From Anaeromyxobacter diazotrophicus (GTDB taxonomy: Bacteria > Myxococcota > Myxococcia > Myxococcales > Anaeromyxobacteraceae): 64,000 nt of DNA. The position numbers were made by a program, and so were the translations under genes. Location: the NCBI RefSeq assembly GCF_013340205.1, contig NZ_BJTG01000006.1:186001-250000 (forward strand). Reading direction: 5' to 3'. Below are positions 56,739 to 64,000 of this stretch, one piece after another; position 1 is the stretch's first letter; every line of letters begins with the position of its first letter. The notes under the pieces were generated by a model. It saw only the letters and a program-made list of their open reading frames with translations. It was not told the DNA's origin and made no database searches.

Positions 56739-58835
56739 ATGGACGCCGCCCTGCGACAGAAGCTGGCCGACCTGCCGCCCGAGCCGGGCTGCTACCTCAT
56801 GAAGGACCGGGCCGGGGAGGTGGTCTACGTCGGGAAGGCGTCGAGCCTCCGCTCCCGGGTGCGCAGCTACTTCGACGCGGGGCGGGGCGACGAGCGGGCC
56901 TTCGTCGCGCTGCTCGACGACCTCCTCGGCGACATCGACGTCATCGTCACCCGCTCCGAGAAGGAGGCGGTGCTCCTCGAGAACGAGCTCATCAAGAAGC
57001 ACCACCCGCGCTTCAACGTCCGCCTGCGCGACGACAAGGACTTCATCGTCCTGCGGCTCGACGACCGCCACCCGTACCCGCGGCTCGAGGTGCGGCGCGC
57101 GCGCCAGCGCAAGGACGACGGCGCGCGCTACTTCGGGCCCTACTCGAGCGCGAGCTCGATCCGCGAGACCCTGCGCGTCGTGAACCGCTGGTTCCAGCTC
57201 CGGACCTGCAGCGACCACGTCTTCGACCACCGCAAGCGGCCCTGCATCCTGTACCAGATCCACCGCTGCCCGGCGCCGTGCGTCTACGAGGTGCCGGCCG
57301 AGGAGTACGGCCGCTCGGTGGAGGACGCGGTGGAGTTCCTGGAGGGCCGGGAGGGGGAGCTGGCGGGGCGGCTCCGGGCCCGGATGGAGGAGGCCGCCGC
57401 GGCGCTCCGCTTCGAGGAGGCCGCGCGCGCCCGCGACCAGCTCGTCGCCGTCGAGCGCAGCCTGGAGAAGCAGCGGGTGCTCATGGCGGACGAGAGCGAC
57501 CGCGACGTGTTCGGCCTCTACCGCGAGGGGCCGGACCTCGTCCTGGCCGTGCTGGCCATGCGGCGCGGCCGGCTGCAGGACGCGCGCACCTACCCGTTCC
57601 GCGAGCAGGAGTTCCCGGACGAGGAGACGCTCTCCTCGTTCCTCGCCCTCTACTACGAGCAGAACCCGCCGCCGGACGAGGTGCTCCTCCCGCTCGAGGT
57701 CGAGGGGGCGTGGGCGCTGGCCGAGGTGCTCTCGGACCGGCGCGGGCGGAAGGTGAGGCTCCTCACCCCGCAGCGGGGCGCCAAGGCCGACCTGCTCGAG
57801 GTCGCGGCCAGGAACGCGGCGCAGGGGTTCAAGAGCTGGCACGAGAAGGACGAGCGGCGCGAAGAGGCGCTGGCGGCGCTGACGCGCGCGCTGCACCTCG
57901 CGAAGGAGCCGCGCTGGATGGAGTGCTACGACATCTCCACCTTCCAGGGCGCGCTGGCGGTCGGCTCCGGGGTGTCGATGAAGGACGGCGAGCCGGACAA
58001 GGACAACTACCGCCGGTACAAGGTGAAGGGCGTCGCCGGGCAGGACGACTTCGCCATGCTCCACGAGGTCGTCACCCGCCGGCTCAAGCGCGCGCTCGCG
58101 GAGGACGCGTTCCCCGATCTGCTCGTCATCGACGGCGGCAAGGGGCAGCTCCACGCCGCGCTGGCGGCGGCCCACGACCTGGGCGTCGCCACCGCGCCGG
58201 CCGCGGGCAACCCGGGCCTCCCCTTCGTGCAGATGGCGGGGCTCGCCAAGAGCCGGCTCATGGACTACGGGACGGCGCGGGTGATCTCCGGGCGGCGGCG
58301 GGCGAGCGCCGCGGCGCTGGCCGACGCGGCCGAGGCGAAGGGGCGCGGCTTCGTGTCGGAGCTGGAGCGGACCCCGGAGCGGGTGTTCCTGCCCGGGCGC
58401 AAGGACGCGCTGGTGCTGCGGCAGAACTCGGCCGAGCTCTACCTGCTCACCCGGCTGCGCGACGAGGCGCACCGCTTCGCCATCACCTTCCACCGCAAGC
58501 TGCGCCGCTCCCGCAACTTCCACTCGGTGCTGGAGGACATCCCCGGGATCGGCGCCGGGCGGCGCAAGGCGCTCCTGCGGGAGCTGGGATCGCTGCGGCG
58601 CATCCGCGAGGCGAAGGTGGAGGAGCTGGCGCGCGTGGAGGGGTTCGGGCCGCGGGCGGCGCAGGCGGTGTGGGACTTCTTCCACGCGGCCGCCGCGGCC
58701 CCCGCTGTCGCCGGGGCCGCAGAGGCCGCCGGGGCGGAGCCCTCACCCGAGGTGGAGGGCGCGCCGGCGCTCGAGGTGAGCGAGGCGGACCTCGACGCCG
58801 CGCTGGCCGAGGAGGCGGCCGGCGACGGCGGGTGA
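56739..58835 (+). CDS. uvrC: Excinuclease ABC subunit C
   Basis: A 698-residue nuclease that makes both incisions around a lesion with UvrB. The N-terminal GIY-YIG domain ([20 protein letters not shown]) makes the 3' cut, a UVR motif ([20 protein letters not shown]) near 220 binds UvrB, the RNase H-like domain ([32 protein letters not shown]) makes the 5' cut, and tandem helix-hairpin-helix motifs ([33 protein letters not shown]) bind DNA. A Lys/Arg-rich insert (residues about 505-545) and a 60-residue acidic tail extend it past the usual 610. ATG 56739 chosen because an earlier open frame of 94 codons has no family similarity. Confidence 0.96.
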   Translation: MDAALRQKLADLPPEPGCYLMKDRAGEVVYVGKASSLRSRVRSYFDAGRGDERAFVALLDDLLGDIDVIVTRSEKEAVLLENELIKKHHPRFNVRLRDDKDFIVLRLDDRHPYPRLEVRRARQRKDDGARYFGPYSSASSIRETLRVVNRWFQLRTCSDHVFDHRKRPCILYQIHRCPAPCVYEVPAEEYGRSVEDAVEFLEGREGELAGRLRARMEEAAAALRFEEAARARDQLVAVERSLEKQRVLMADESDRDVFGLYREGPDLVLAVLAMRRGRLQDARTYPFREQEFPDEETLSSFLALYYEQNPPPDEVLLPLEVEGAWALAEVLSDRRGRKVRLLTPQRGAKADLLEVAARNAAQGFKSWHEKDERREEALAALTRALHLAKEPRWMECYDISTFQGALAVGSGVSMKDGEPDKDNYRRYKVKGVAGQDDFAMLHEVVTRRLKRALAEDAFPDLLVIDGGKGQLHAALAAAHDLGVATAPAAGNPGLPFVQMAGLAKSRLMDYGTARVISGRRRASAAALADAAEAKGRGFVSELERTPERVFLPGRKDALVLRQNSAELYLLTRLRDEAHRFAITFHRKLRRSRNFHSVLEDIPGIGAGRRKALLRELGSLRRIREAKVEELARVEGFGPRAAQAVWDFFHAAAAAPAVAGAAEAAGAEPSPEVEGAPALEVSEADLDAALAEEAAGDGG

Positions 58836-58878
58836 TAAGGTCGGAGGGAACCCGACCCCGCCTCGAGGAGGAGATCCC

Positions 58879-59808
58879 GTGGAGAACCGCACCCGCACCG
58901 CGCAGCGCCCCCTCGCGCCCGTGGTCGATGCGCTGTGTCAGCAGGCCGCGGCGCTGGCCCCGCCGCGCAACGGGAACGGCCGCATCGTGCTGCCGTCGCG
59001 CGACGCGGTCCTCGCCTGCGTGGAGGGGCTCCGCGGCGTCTTCTTCCCCGGCTACTTCGGGGCGGCGGACCTCTCGGACGAGCACCTGCACTACTACGTC
59101 GGCGCCACGCTCGACCGCGTGCTGCAGGCGCTCGAGGAGCAGGTCCGGCGCGGCCTCGCCTTCGCCGAGCGGCACGAGGACGAGCGCTGCACGCACTGCG
59201 CGGACCGGGCGGCGGAGGTCTGCCAGGCCTTCCTGGGCCGGCTCCCGGAGGTGCGGCGGCTGGTCGGCTCGGACGTCGAGGCCGCCTACGAGGGCGACCC
59301 CGCCCTCAAGATCAAGGACGAGGCCATCTTCAGCTACCCGGGCGTGCTGGCCGTCACGAATCAGCGCATCGCCCACGAGCTCTACGCGCTCGCCGTCCCG
59401 CTCATCCCCCGCATGATCACGGAGCAGGCGCACGCCGTGACCGGCATCGACATCCACCCCGGTGCCCGCATCGGCGAGCGCTTCTTCATCGACCACGGCA
59501 CCGGGGTCGTCATCGGCGAGACCGCGATCATCGGCGCGAACGTCCGCGTCTACCAGGGCGTCACCCTCGGCGCGAAGAGCTTCCCCAAGGACGAGAAGGG
59601 GCTGCCGATCAAGGGCATCGACCGCCACCCCATCGTCGAGGACGACGTGGTGATCTACTCCGGCGCCACCATCCTCGGGCGGGTCACCATCGGCCGCGGC
59701 TCCTCCATCGGCGGCAACGTGTGGCTCACCCACGGGGTGCCGCCCGGCAGCCGCGTCACGCAGGCGGAGGTGCGCGAGGCCGGGTTCGAGTACGGCGGCG
59801 GGATCTGA
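58879..59808 (+). CDS. Serine O-acetyltransferase (CysE/EpsC-like)
   Basis: A 309-residue left-handed beta-helix acetyltransferase forming O-acetylserine from serine and acetyl-CoA for cysteine synthesis. Helical N-terminus (about 1-180) with an [14 protein letters not shown] Cys-rich motif, then hexapeptide repeats ([40 protein letters not shown]) with the catalytic His near IDHGTG and the C-terminal [13 protein letters not shown] lysine-rich loop ([20 protein letters not shown]) matches the EpsC-type long form. GTG start with GAGGAGATCC upstream. cysS in the same window uses the product amino acid. Confidence 0.92.
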   Translation: MENRTRTAQRPLAPVVDALCQQAAALAPPRNGNGRIVLPSRDAVLACVEGLRGVFFPGYFGAADLSDEHLHYYVGATLDRVLQALEEQVRRGLAFAERHEDERCTHCADRAAEVCQAFLGRLPEVRRLVGSDVEAAYEGDPALKIKDEAIFSYPGVLAVTNQRIAHELYALAVPLIPRMITEQAHAVTGIDIHPGARIGERFFIDHGTGVVIGETAIIGANVRVYQGVTLGAKSFPKDEKGLPIKGIDRHPIVEDDVVIYSGATILGRVTIGRGSSIGGNVWLTHGVPPGSRVTQAEVREAGFEYGGGI

Positions 59809-59814
59809 TCCGAC

Positions 59815-59978
59815 GGGGGCTGCGCCCCCGCCCCATCCAGCAAAGCTGGCTGGGGCCCCACCTCCGCTCGGCGGGTCCCGTGCACATGCGCGGCTGCGCC
59901 GCTCCCGCGCATGTGCCCCGCCTTGGAGGGCTCCGCCCTCCCCGCGGGCGCGGGGCCCCTCCTGCCTCGACTCGAGGC
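59815..59978. repeat. Cluster of five adjacent hairpins between cysE-like gene and ppa
   Basis: Five perfect or near-perfect inverted repeats follow each other: GGGGGC/GCCCCC (59815-59829), CCCCA-CCAGC/GCTGG-TGGGG (59831-59855), GCACATGCGC/GCGCATGTGC (59882-59916, with an inner GGC/GCC), GGAGGGC/GCCCTCC (59925-59941) and GCCTCGA/TCGAGGC (59964-59978). They fill the 232-base gap. The first two could terminate the acetyltransferase gene. The whole looks like a composite intergenic element rather than one terminator. Confidence 0.75.
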
Positions 59979-60000
59979 GGCATGGCCGCCGCGGTGGTGG

Positions 60001-60006
60001 TATAGG
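60001..60006 (+). promoter_or_regulatory. Possible -10 element of ppa
   Basis: TATAGG lies 34 bases before the TTG of ppa, with AAGGAGG (60028-60034) in between. It sits 22 bases beyond the last hairpin of the cluster. Confidence 0.4.
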
Positions 60007-60040
60007 GTCGCGCCGATTCGACGCCGCAAGGAGGCGCGCT

Positions 60041-60658
60041 TTGGCCATGCATCCCTGGCACGACGTGGAGCTCCCCCGCTACGTGGAGGACTCCATCCCG
60101 GCCATCATCGAGATCCCGACCGGCACCAAGGTGAAGTACGAGCTCGACAAGGCGTCGGGCCTGCTCATCGTGGACCGGGTGCTCTTCTCCTCCGTCCACT
60201 ACCCGGCGAACTACGGCTTCGTCCCGCGGACCTACTGCGACGACGGCGACCCGCTCGACATCCTGGTGTACTGCCAGGAGGCGATCCTGCCGCTCTCGAT
60301 CATGCGCGCCAAGATCATCGGCGTGATGAAGATGCGCGACGACAAGGGGGAGGACGACAAGCTCATCGCCGTCCACGCCGACGACCCGGAGTACTCGGAC
60401 TACAACGACATCTCCGAGATGCCGCCGCACCGGATGCGGGAGCTGAAGCGCTTCTTCGAGGACTACAAGGGCCTCGAGAACAAGAAGGTGCTCGTCGAGG
60501 AGCCGCAGGGCCGGCGCGAGGGGCTCCAGGCGCTCCGCGCCGCGATGCGCCTCTACGAGCAGGAGAAGCCGCGGCTCACCGGCCGGGCCGAGGCCCCGAA
60601 GGCCAGGCCGTCGCGCCGCGGGGCGCCGCGCCGGGCGGCCGGCCGCTCGCGCCGCTGA
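60041..60658 (+). CDS. ppa: Inorganic pyrophosphatase
   Basis: A 205-residue soluble family I pyrophosphatase hydrolysing PPi to drive biosynthesis. Motifs: [51 protein letters not shown] and [15 protein letters not shown], including the Asp cluster binding Mg. The core resembles the family (about 175 residues) and a basic Lys/Arg/Pro/Ala tail of about 25 residues (from [10 protein letters not shown]) is added. TTG 60041 is chosen because AAGGAGG lies 6 bases before it; an ATG at 60047 would be spaced 12 bases. Confidence 0.95.
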   Translation: MAMHPWHDVELPRYVEDSIPAIIEIPTGTKVKYELDKASGLLIVDRVLFSSVHYPANYGFVPRTYCDDGDPLDILVYCQEAILPLSIMRAKIIGVMKMRDDKGEDDKLIAVHADDPEYSDYNDISEMPPHRMRELKRFFEDYKGLENKKVLVEEPQGRREGLQALRAAMRLYEQEKPRLTGRAEAPKARPSRRGAPRRAAGRSRR

Positions 60659-60675
60659 GCGGCGGGGGTCCGGCG

Positions 60676-61050
60676 TCACCGTCCGGCGAGCGCCAGCGCC
60701 GCCGCCACGGCGGCGGCGACCATCTCGGCGCCGTCGGAGGCGGCCGCTTCGCGCGGCGCCGGCGCGGAGGTCCGCGCGGCCCCGGAGGCCTCGAGCTGCG
60801 CGCAGGCCGCCTCCGCGGCCGCGCGGAGGCCGGGGTCGTCGCTGGCGCGCCAGCGCGCCTGGCGCACCTCGCCGGCGGCGTCGAGCCAGAGCCCGATCCG
60901 CACGGCCAGGTGGGGGCGCGCAGCCTCGCCGGTGACGGTCGCGCCCTGCAGCGCACCCGCGTGGTGGCGCGGCGGCTCGCTCGGGCGCGGCCCGATCCAG
61001 GGGTGAACGGCGGGCGGGGCCTCGGTCGCTCGTTCGGCTCGCGGGTCCAT
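60676..61050 (-). CDS. Small protein of unknown function
   Basis: A 124-residue protein. A Pro/Arg-rich start (residues 1-30) leads to a beta-hairpin (HLAVRIGLWLDAAGEVRQAR) and helical, Ala-rich remainder (DPGLRAAAEAACAQLEASGA, then a hydrophobic tail AEMVAAAVAAALALAG). It has one Cys and no signal peptide. No family is recognised. It ends 17 bases from convergent ppa and starts divergently to the gspE-like gene. Confidence 0.55.
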   Translation of the reverse strand: MDPRAERATEAPPAVHPWIGPRPSEPPRHHAGALQGATVTGEAARPHLAVRIGLWLDAAGEVRQARWRASDDPGLRAAAEAACAQLEASGAARTSAPAPREAAASDGAEMVAAAVAAALALAGR

Positions 61051-61180
61051 GCGGATCACCTCGGACCGAGCACTGTCGCACGTACCCCGCGTCCGCGAAC
61101 AGTGACCCCGGCGGTACCCGCCGCGGGCCGCCGCGAGGGCGCCGATGGAGGTGGAGCGCCCACCTGGCGCGGTCGCCGGC

Positions 61181-61209
61181 TTGGGGGTGCTCCGGCCTCG
61201 CGCTAGACT
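61181..61209 (+). promoter_or_regulatory. Promoter of the gspE/pilB-like gene (leaderless)
   Basis: TTGGGG (61181-61186) and TAGACT (61204-61209) are 17 bases apart. The -10 ends 6 bases before the GTG at 61216. Confidence 0.55.
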
Positions 61210-61215
61210 CCGCCG

Positions 61216-63045
61216 GTGCAGCGCCCCCTCCGAGCCACCGACTTCACCCTCGACTACGTCGCCGAGGTCCTGGCGCAGCGCGGCGTCATCACCGCCGACG
61301 CCCGCCGCACCGCGCTCGCGCGCGAGCCGGCGCAGCGCGCCCGCCTCCTCCGCGAGCAGTCGCGGCAAGGCCGGGCGCTCCGACGCGCCGAGCTGTCGCC
61401 GGTCGAGCTCCTCGCCTCCTTCGCCTTCCCTGACGCCCGCCGCGAGGGGGAGCTCGTCGACGAGGACAAGGCGGCCGGCGTGGTGGCCGAGGCGGCCGGC
61501 GTCGTCTACCGCAAGATCGACCCCCTCAAGCTCGACGCGCAGCTCATCACCCGGACCCTCTCCCGCCCCTTCGCGCGCCGGCACGCGGTGCTGCCGCTGG
61601 AGCGCCGGAACGGCGCGCTGGTGGTCGCCACCGCGAACCCGTTCGACGGCGAGCTGTTCGAGAGCCTGCGCGGTCTCACCGGGAGCGAGATCCAGCCGGT
61701 GCTGGCCGCGCCCTCGGACATCCACCGCGCCATCGCCGAGGTGTACGGGTTCCGGCAGCAGATCCGCGAGGCGCAGAGCCAGCTCTCGGGCGAGGCCCCG
61801 GCCGCCGACGTCGGCAACCTGGAGCAGTTCGTCGACCTCTCCGGCCTCGAGGCGCTCGAGGCGTCGAGCGAGCCGGTCATCGCCGCGGTCGAGTACCTGC
61901 TCCACTACGCCTTCGAGCAGCGGGCGAGCGACATCCACGTCGAGCCCCGGCGCGAGGAGTCGATCATCCGGATGCGCATCGACGGCGTCCTGCACCCCGT
62001 CTACCGCATCCCGAAGGGCGTCCACGGCGCCATCGCCAACCGGTTCAAGATCATGAGCCGGCTCGACATCGCCGCCAAGAAGCCGCAGGACGGGCGCATC
62101 CGCACCGCCCGCGGCGACGCCGAGATGGAGCTGCGCGTCTCCACCGTCCCGACCACCTTCGGCGACAAGATCGTCATCCGCATCCTCGACCCGAACGTGC
62201 TGGTGCGCGACCTGTCGGAGCTGGGCTTCCTGCCCGACGAGCGCGAGACGTTCGAGCGCTGGCTCGACCGCCCGCACGGCCTCGTGATCGTGACCGGCCC
62301 CACCGGCAGCGGGAAGACCACCACCCTCTACTCGGCGCTGCAGGCGCTCACCTCGCCGGAGGTGAACGTGGTCACCATCGAGGACCCGATCGAGATGGTG
62401 CACGAGGACTTCAACCAGATCGCCGCCAACCCCAAGACCGGCACCGGGTTCGCGGACGCGCTCCGGCACGTCCTGCGGCAGGATCCCGACGTCATCATGG
62501 TGGGCGAGGTGCGCGACGCCGAGACCGCCAGCCAGGCGGTGCAGGCGGCGCTCACCGGCCACATGGTGCTGACGACGCTCCACACGAGCGACTCCGTCGG
62601 GGCGGTGGCGCGCCTGCGCGACCTGGGGGTGCCGAGCTTCCTGGTCGGCGCCACGCTCACCGGGGTGGTCGCGCAGCGGCTGGTGCGGCAGGTCTGCCCG
62701 GCCTGCGCGCAGGACGTGCCCCTCACCGCCGACGAGGTGGCCGCGCTCGGGGTGAAGCACCCGGAGGACTGGGCCGGCAAGCTCCTCGCCCGCCGGGGGG
62801 AGGGGTGCGCCAAGTGCCGCTACACCGGCTACTACGGGCGGACCGGGCTGTTCGAGGTGCTGCCCATGAACGCGCGGCTGCGCCACCTGGTGGCGGACGG
62901 CGCCACGCCGGAGGTGCTGCAGCGGACGGCGCGCCAGGACGGGCTGCGCAGCCTGCGCGAGCACGCGGTGCGCAAGGTGGCGAGCGGCGTCACCTCCTTC
63001 GAGGAGGCGGTGCGCGGGACGGCCGACGCGGAGGGCTGGCGATGA
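61216..63045 (+). CDS. GspE/PilB-family secretion ATPase
   Basis: A 609-residue cytoplasmic hexameric ATPase that powers type II secretion or type IV pilus assembly. N-terminal MshEN-like domains (about 1-170) precede the NTPase: Walker A GPTGSGKTTTLYS near 360, Asp box VVTIEDPIEMVHEDFNQI, Walker B DPDVIMVGEVRDAETA and the His box LTGHMVLTTLHTSDS. A tetra-Cys zinc site (CPAC ... CAKC) near 492-535 with YTGYYGRTGLFEVLP is conserved. No gsp or pil neighbours are visible, so its exact system is not settled. GTG start with TAGACT 6 bases upstream. The next gene overlaps it as ATGA. Confidence 0.92.
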   Translation: MQRPLRATDFTLDYVAEVLAQRGVITADARRTALAREPAQRARLLREQSRQGRALRRAELSPVELLASFAFPDARREGELVDEDKAAGVVAEAAGVVYRKIDPLKLDAQLITRTLSRPFARRHAVLPLERRNGALVVATANPFDGELFESLRGLTGSEIQPVLAAPSDIHRAIAEVYGFRQQIREAQSQLSGEAPAADVGNLEQFVDLSGLEALEASSEPVIAAVEYLLHYAFEQRASDIHVEPRREESIIRMRIDGVLHPVYRIPKGVHGAIANRFKIMSRLDIAAKKPQDGRIRTARGDAEMELRVSTVPTTFGDKIVIRILDPNVLVRDLSELGFLPDERETFERWLDRPHGLVIVTGPTGSGKTTTLYSALQALTSPEVNVVTIEDPIEMVHEDFNQIAANPKTGTGFADALRHVLRQDPDVIMVGEVRDAETASQAVQAALTGHMVLTTLHTSDSVGAVARLRDLGVPSFLVGATLTGVVAQRLVRQVCPACAQDVPLTADEVAALGVKHPEDWAGKLLARRGEGCAKCRYTGYYGRTGLFEVLPMNARLRHLVADGATPEVLQRTARQDGLRSLREHAVRKVASGVTSFEEAVRGTADAEGWR

Positions 63046-64000
63046 GCTTCGTCGAGGAGCTGGCCGAGCTGCGCCGCACCGGGGCGCGCCTCCTGTACGT
63101 GGTGACCGACGAGGAGGAGCGCGCGGTGGCGCTCTGCCGGGCGGCGCTGGGGGGCGAGGCCGGAGTGGCCGTCTGGTCCCGCACGCGCGGGCTCGACCCG
63201 GTGGACCGCGCCGCCAAGGACCCGCACGCCGCGCTGGACGCGCTGCTCCGGCCGAACGCGGCCGAGAAGCCGCTGGCGGCGCTGCTGCTCGACTTCCACC
63301 ACGAGCTGGAGGACCGGTCGGTGGCACGCCACCTCCGCGACGTCCTCCCCGAGTTCTACCCGCGGCGGCGCTGCGCGGTCGTCATCGCGCCGGCGCTGCG
63401 GCTGCCGGAGGGGCTGGCCGCTGAGACGACCGTGCTGCGGCTCCCGCTCCCGGATCGCGAGGAGCTGGGGGCGGCGCTGGGCGCGCTCCTCACGGCGCGC
63501 GGCGCGGCCGCGGCGAACGCGCCGGCGCTCCACGCGATGCTGGGGGCGGCCGCTGGGCTCACCTACACGCAGGCGCAGCGCGCCTTCAGCCGCGCGCTGC
63601 ACGTCGACCCGGCGCTGGGGGAGCGCGCGGTCGCGATCGTGACGGAGGAGAAGGCGCGGCTGCTCGCCTCGGATCGCGGCCTCGAGCTGGTCGAGGTGAA
63701 GGAGCGCCCGGAGGACGTGGGGGGGCTGGAGGGCTTCAAGGCGTGGATCGGCGAGCGGGCGCTGGCGTTCGCGCACGACGCGCGCGGCTTCGGGCTGGCG
63801 GCGCCGCGCGGCGTGATGCTGCTCGGCGTGCAGGGCTGCGGCAAGTCGCTCGCCGCGAAGGCCGTGGCGGGGCTGCTCCGCATCCCGCTCGTCCGGCTCG
63901 ACCTGCCGTCGGTGCTCGGCGCGGGCGACGGGGCCGAGGAGGGGCTGGCGCGCGCGCTCGCCGCGGCCGAGGCCATCGCGCCCCTGGCGCTGTGGGTGGA
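63042..64000 (+). CDS. AAA+ ATPase, truncated by the window end (Ycf46-like)
   Basis: About 319 codons are present before the window ends. The N-terminal 200 residues form a degenerate AAA-like region (RLLYVVTDEEERAVALCRAA, PLAALLLDFHHELED, VVIAPALRLPEGL). A linker (VKERPEDVGGLEGFKAWIGE) leads to a true AAA domain with Walker A MLLGVQGCGKSLAAKAVAGL near residues 264-270. This order matches Ycf46/YjoB-type AAA proteins; Walker B lies beyond the window. The ATG overlaps the upstream stop, so it is coupled to the secretion ATPase gene. Confidence 0.85.
   Translation, partial: MSFVEELAELRRTGARLLYVVTDEEERAVALCRAALGGEAGVAVWSRTRGLDPVDRAAKDPHAALDALLRPNAAEKPLAALLLDFHHELEDRSVARHLRDVLPEFYPRRRCAVVIAPALRLPEGLAAETTVLRLPLPDREELGAALGALLTARGAAAANAPALHAMLGAAAGLTYTQAQRAFSRALHVDPALGERAVAIVTEEKARLLASDRGLELVEVKERPEDVGGLEGFKAWIGERALAFAHDARGFGLAAPRGVMLLGVQGCGKSLAAKAVAGLLRIPLVRLDLPSVLGAGDGAEEGLARALAAAEAIAPLALWV

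Noticed and set aside
54231-58685. A 1484-codon open frame on the minus strand across uvrB, the protease and uvrC
   Set aside because: It runs antisense or out of frame to well-supported genes and reads as Arg/Pro/Ala/Leu-rich low complexity without conserved motifs.

Overview
The window is a very GC-rich (clearly above 70%), densely packed chromosomal segment. Its gene set points to a delta-proteobacterium / Myxococcota, most likely Anaeromyxobacter or a close relative. The pointers are PrkA kinase, a CarD/CdnL regulator, a fused CcsBA cytochrome c synthase, split glycine dehydrogenase (GcvPA/GcvPB), fused IspDF, LptD, and a GspE/PilB-type ATPase next to an AAA protein. The genus is inference; no rRNA or tRNA is present to anchor it. 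No insertion sequence, prophage or CRISPR array was seen.

Layout. 1-3.7 kb (minus): prkA, with the first codons of a downstream gene at the left edge, then ruvX-mltG. 3.9-5.4 kb (plus): a low-complexity protein with a TPR partner behind a possible sigma-54 promoter. 5.4-7.2 kb: crcB, infA and a membrane acyltransferase-like gene. 7.2-10.6 kb (minus): histidine kinase and an AsmA-GT51 fusion. 10.7-12.0 kb: TonB-family protein. 12.0-18.5 kb (minus): gcvPB-gcvPA-gcvH-gcvT, a metallophosphatase lipoprotein and folD. 18.6-23 kb (plus): zinc-ribbon protein, adenosine deaminase, a small secreted protein and ccsBA. 23.3-29.6 kb (minus): DUF6178-murQ-rpmB, FAD oxidoreductase-purN-purM and a 50-residue secreted ORF. 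29.7-32.7 kb (plus): metallo-beta-lactamase-fold phosphodiesterase, accD, folC. 32.7-33.5 kb (minus): DUF4412-like secreted protein. 33.6-45.7 kb (plus): alpha/beta hydrolase, AMIN protein, lptD, TetR regulator, serA, membrane protein, hisZ-like, purA, PH-like protein. 45.7-48.9 kb (minus): FHA protein, 85-residue protein, comEC. 49-54.6 kb (plus): carD, ispDF, cysS, uvrB. 54.6-56.6 kb (minus): subtilase lipoprotein. 56.7-64 kb (plus): uvrC, cysE-like, ppa, gspE/pilB-like and a truncated AAA ATPase, with one small minus-strand ORF.

How it works together. Many genes feed one-carbon and purine metabolism: serA and gcvTHP supply C1 units, folD and folC process folates, purN/purM/purA consume them, and an adenosine deaminase-like enzyme recycles purine. 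A second theme is the envelope: mltG, AsmA-GT51, murQ, lptD, AMIN, TonB, ccsBA and secreted proteins. uvrB and uvrC lie 2.2 kb apart, separated by a protease on the other strand.

The clearest unlabelled signal is regulatory. About a dozen genes have a TAnnnT -10 element only 5-10 bases before a GTG, TTG or ATG start, implying many leaderless transcripts. Other points are two convergent gene pairs whose stops share one CTAG, a run of five adjacent hairpins before ppa, a TetR gene that seems to start at CTG, and the orphan translocator/chaperone-like pair near 4 kb.
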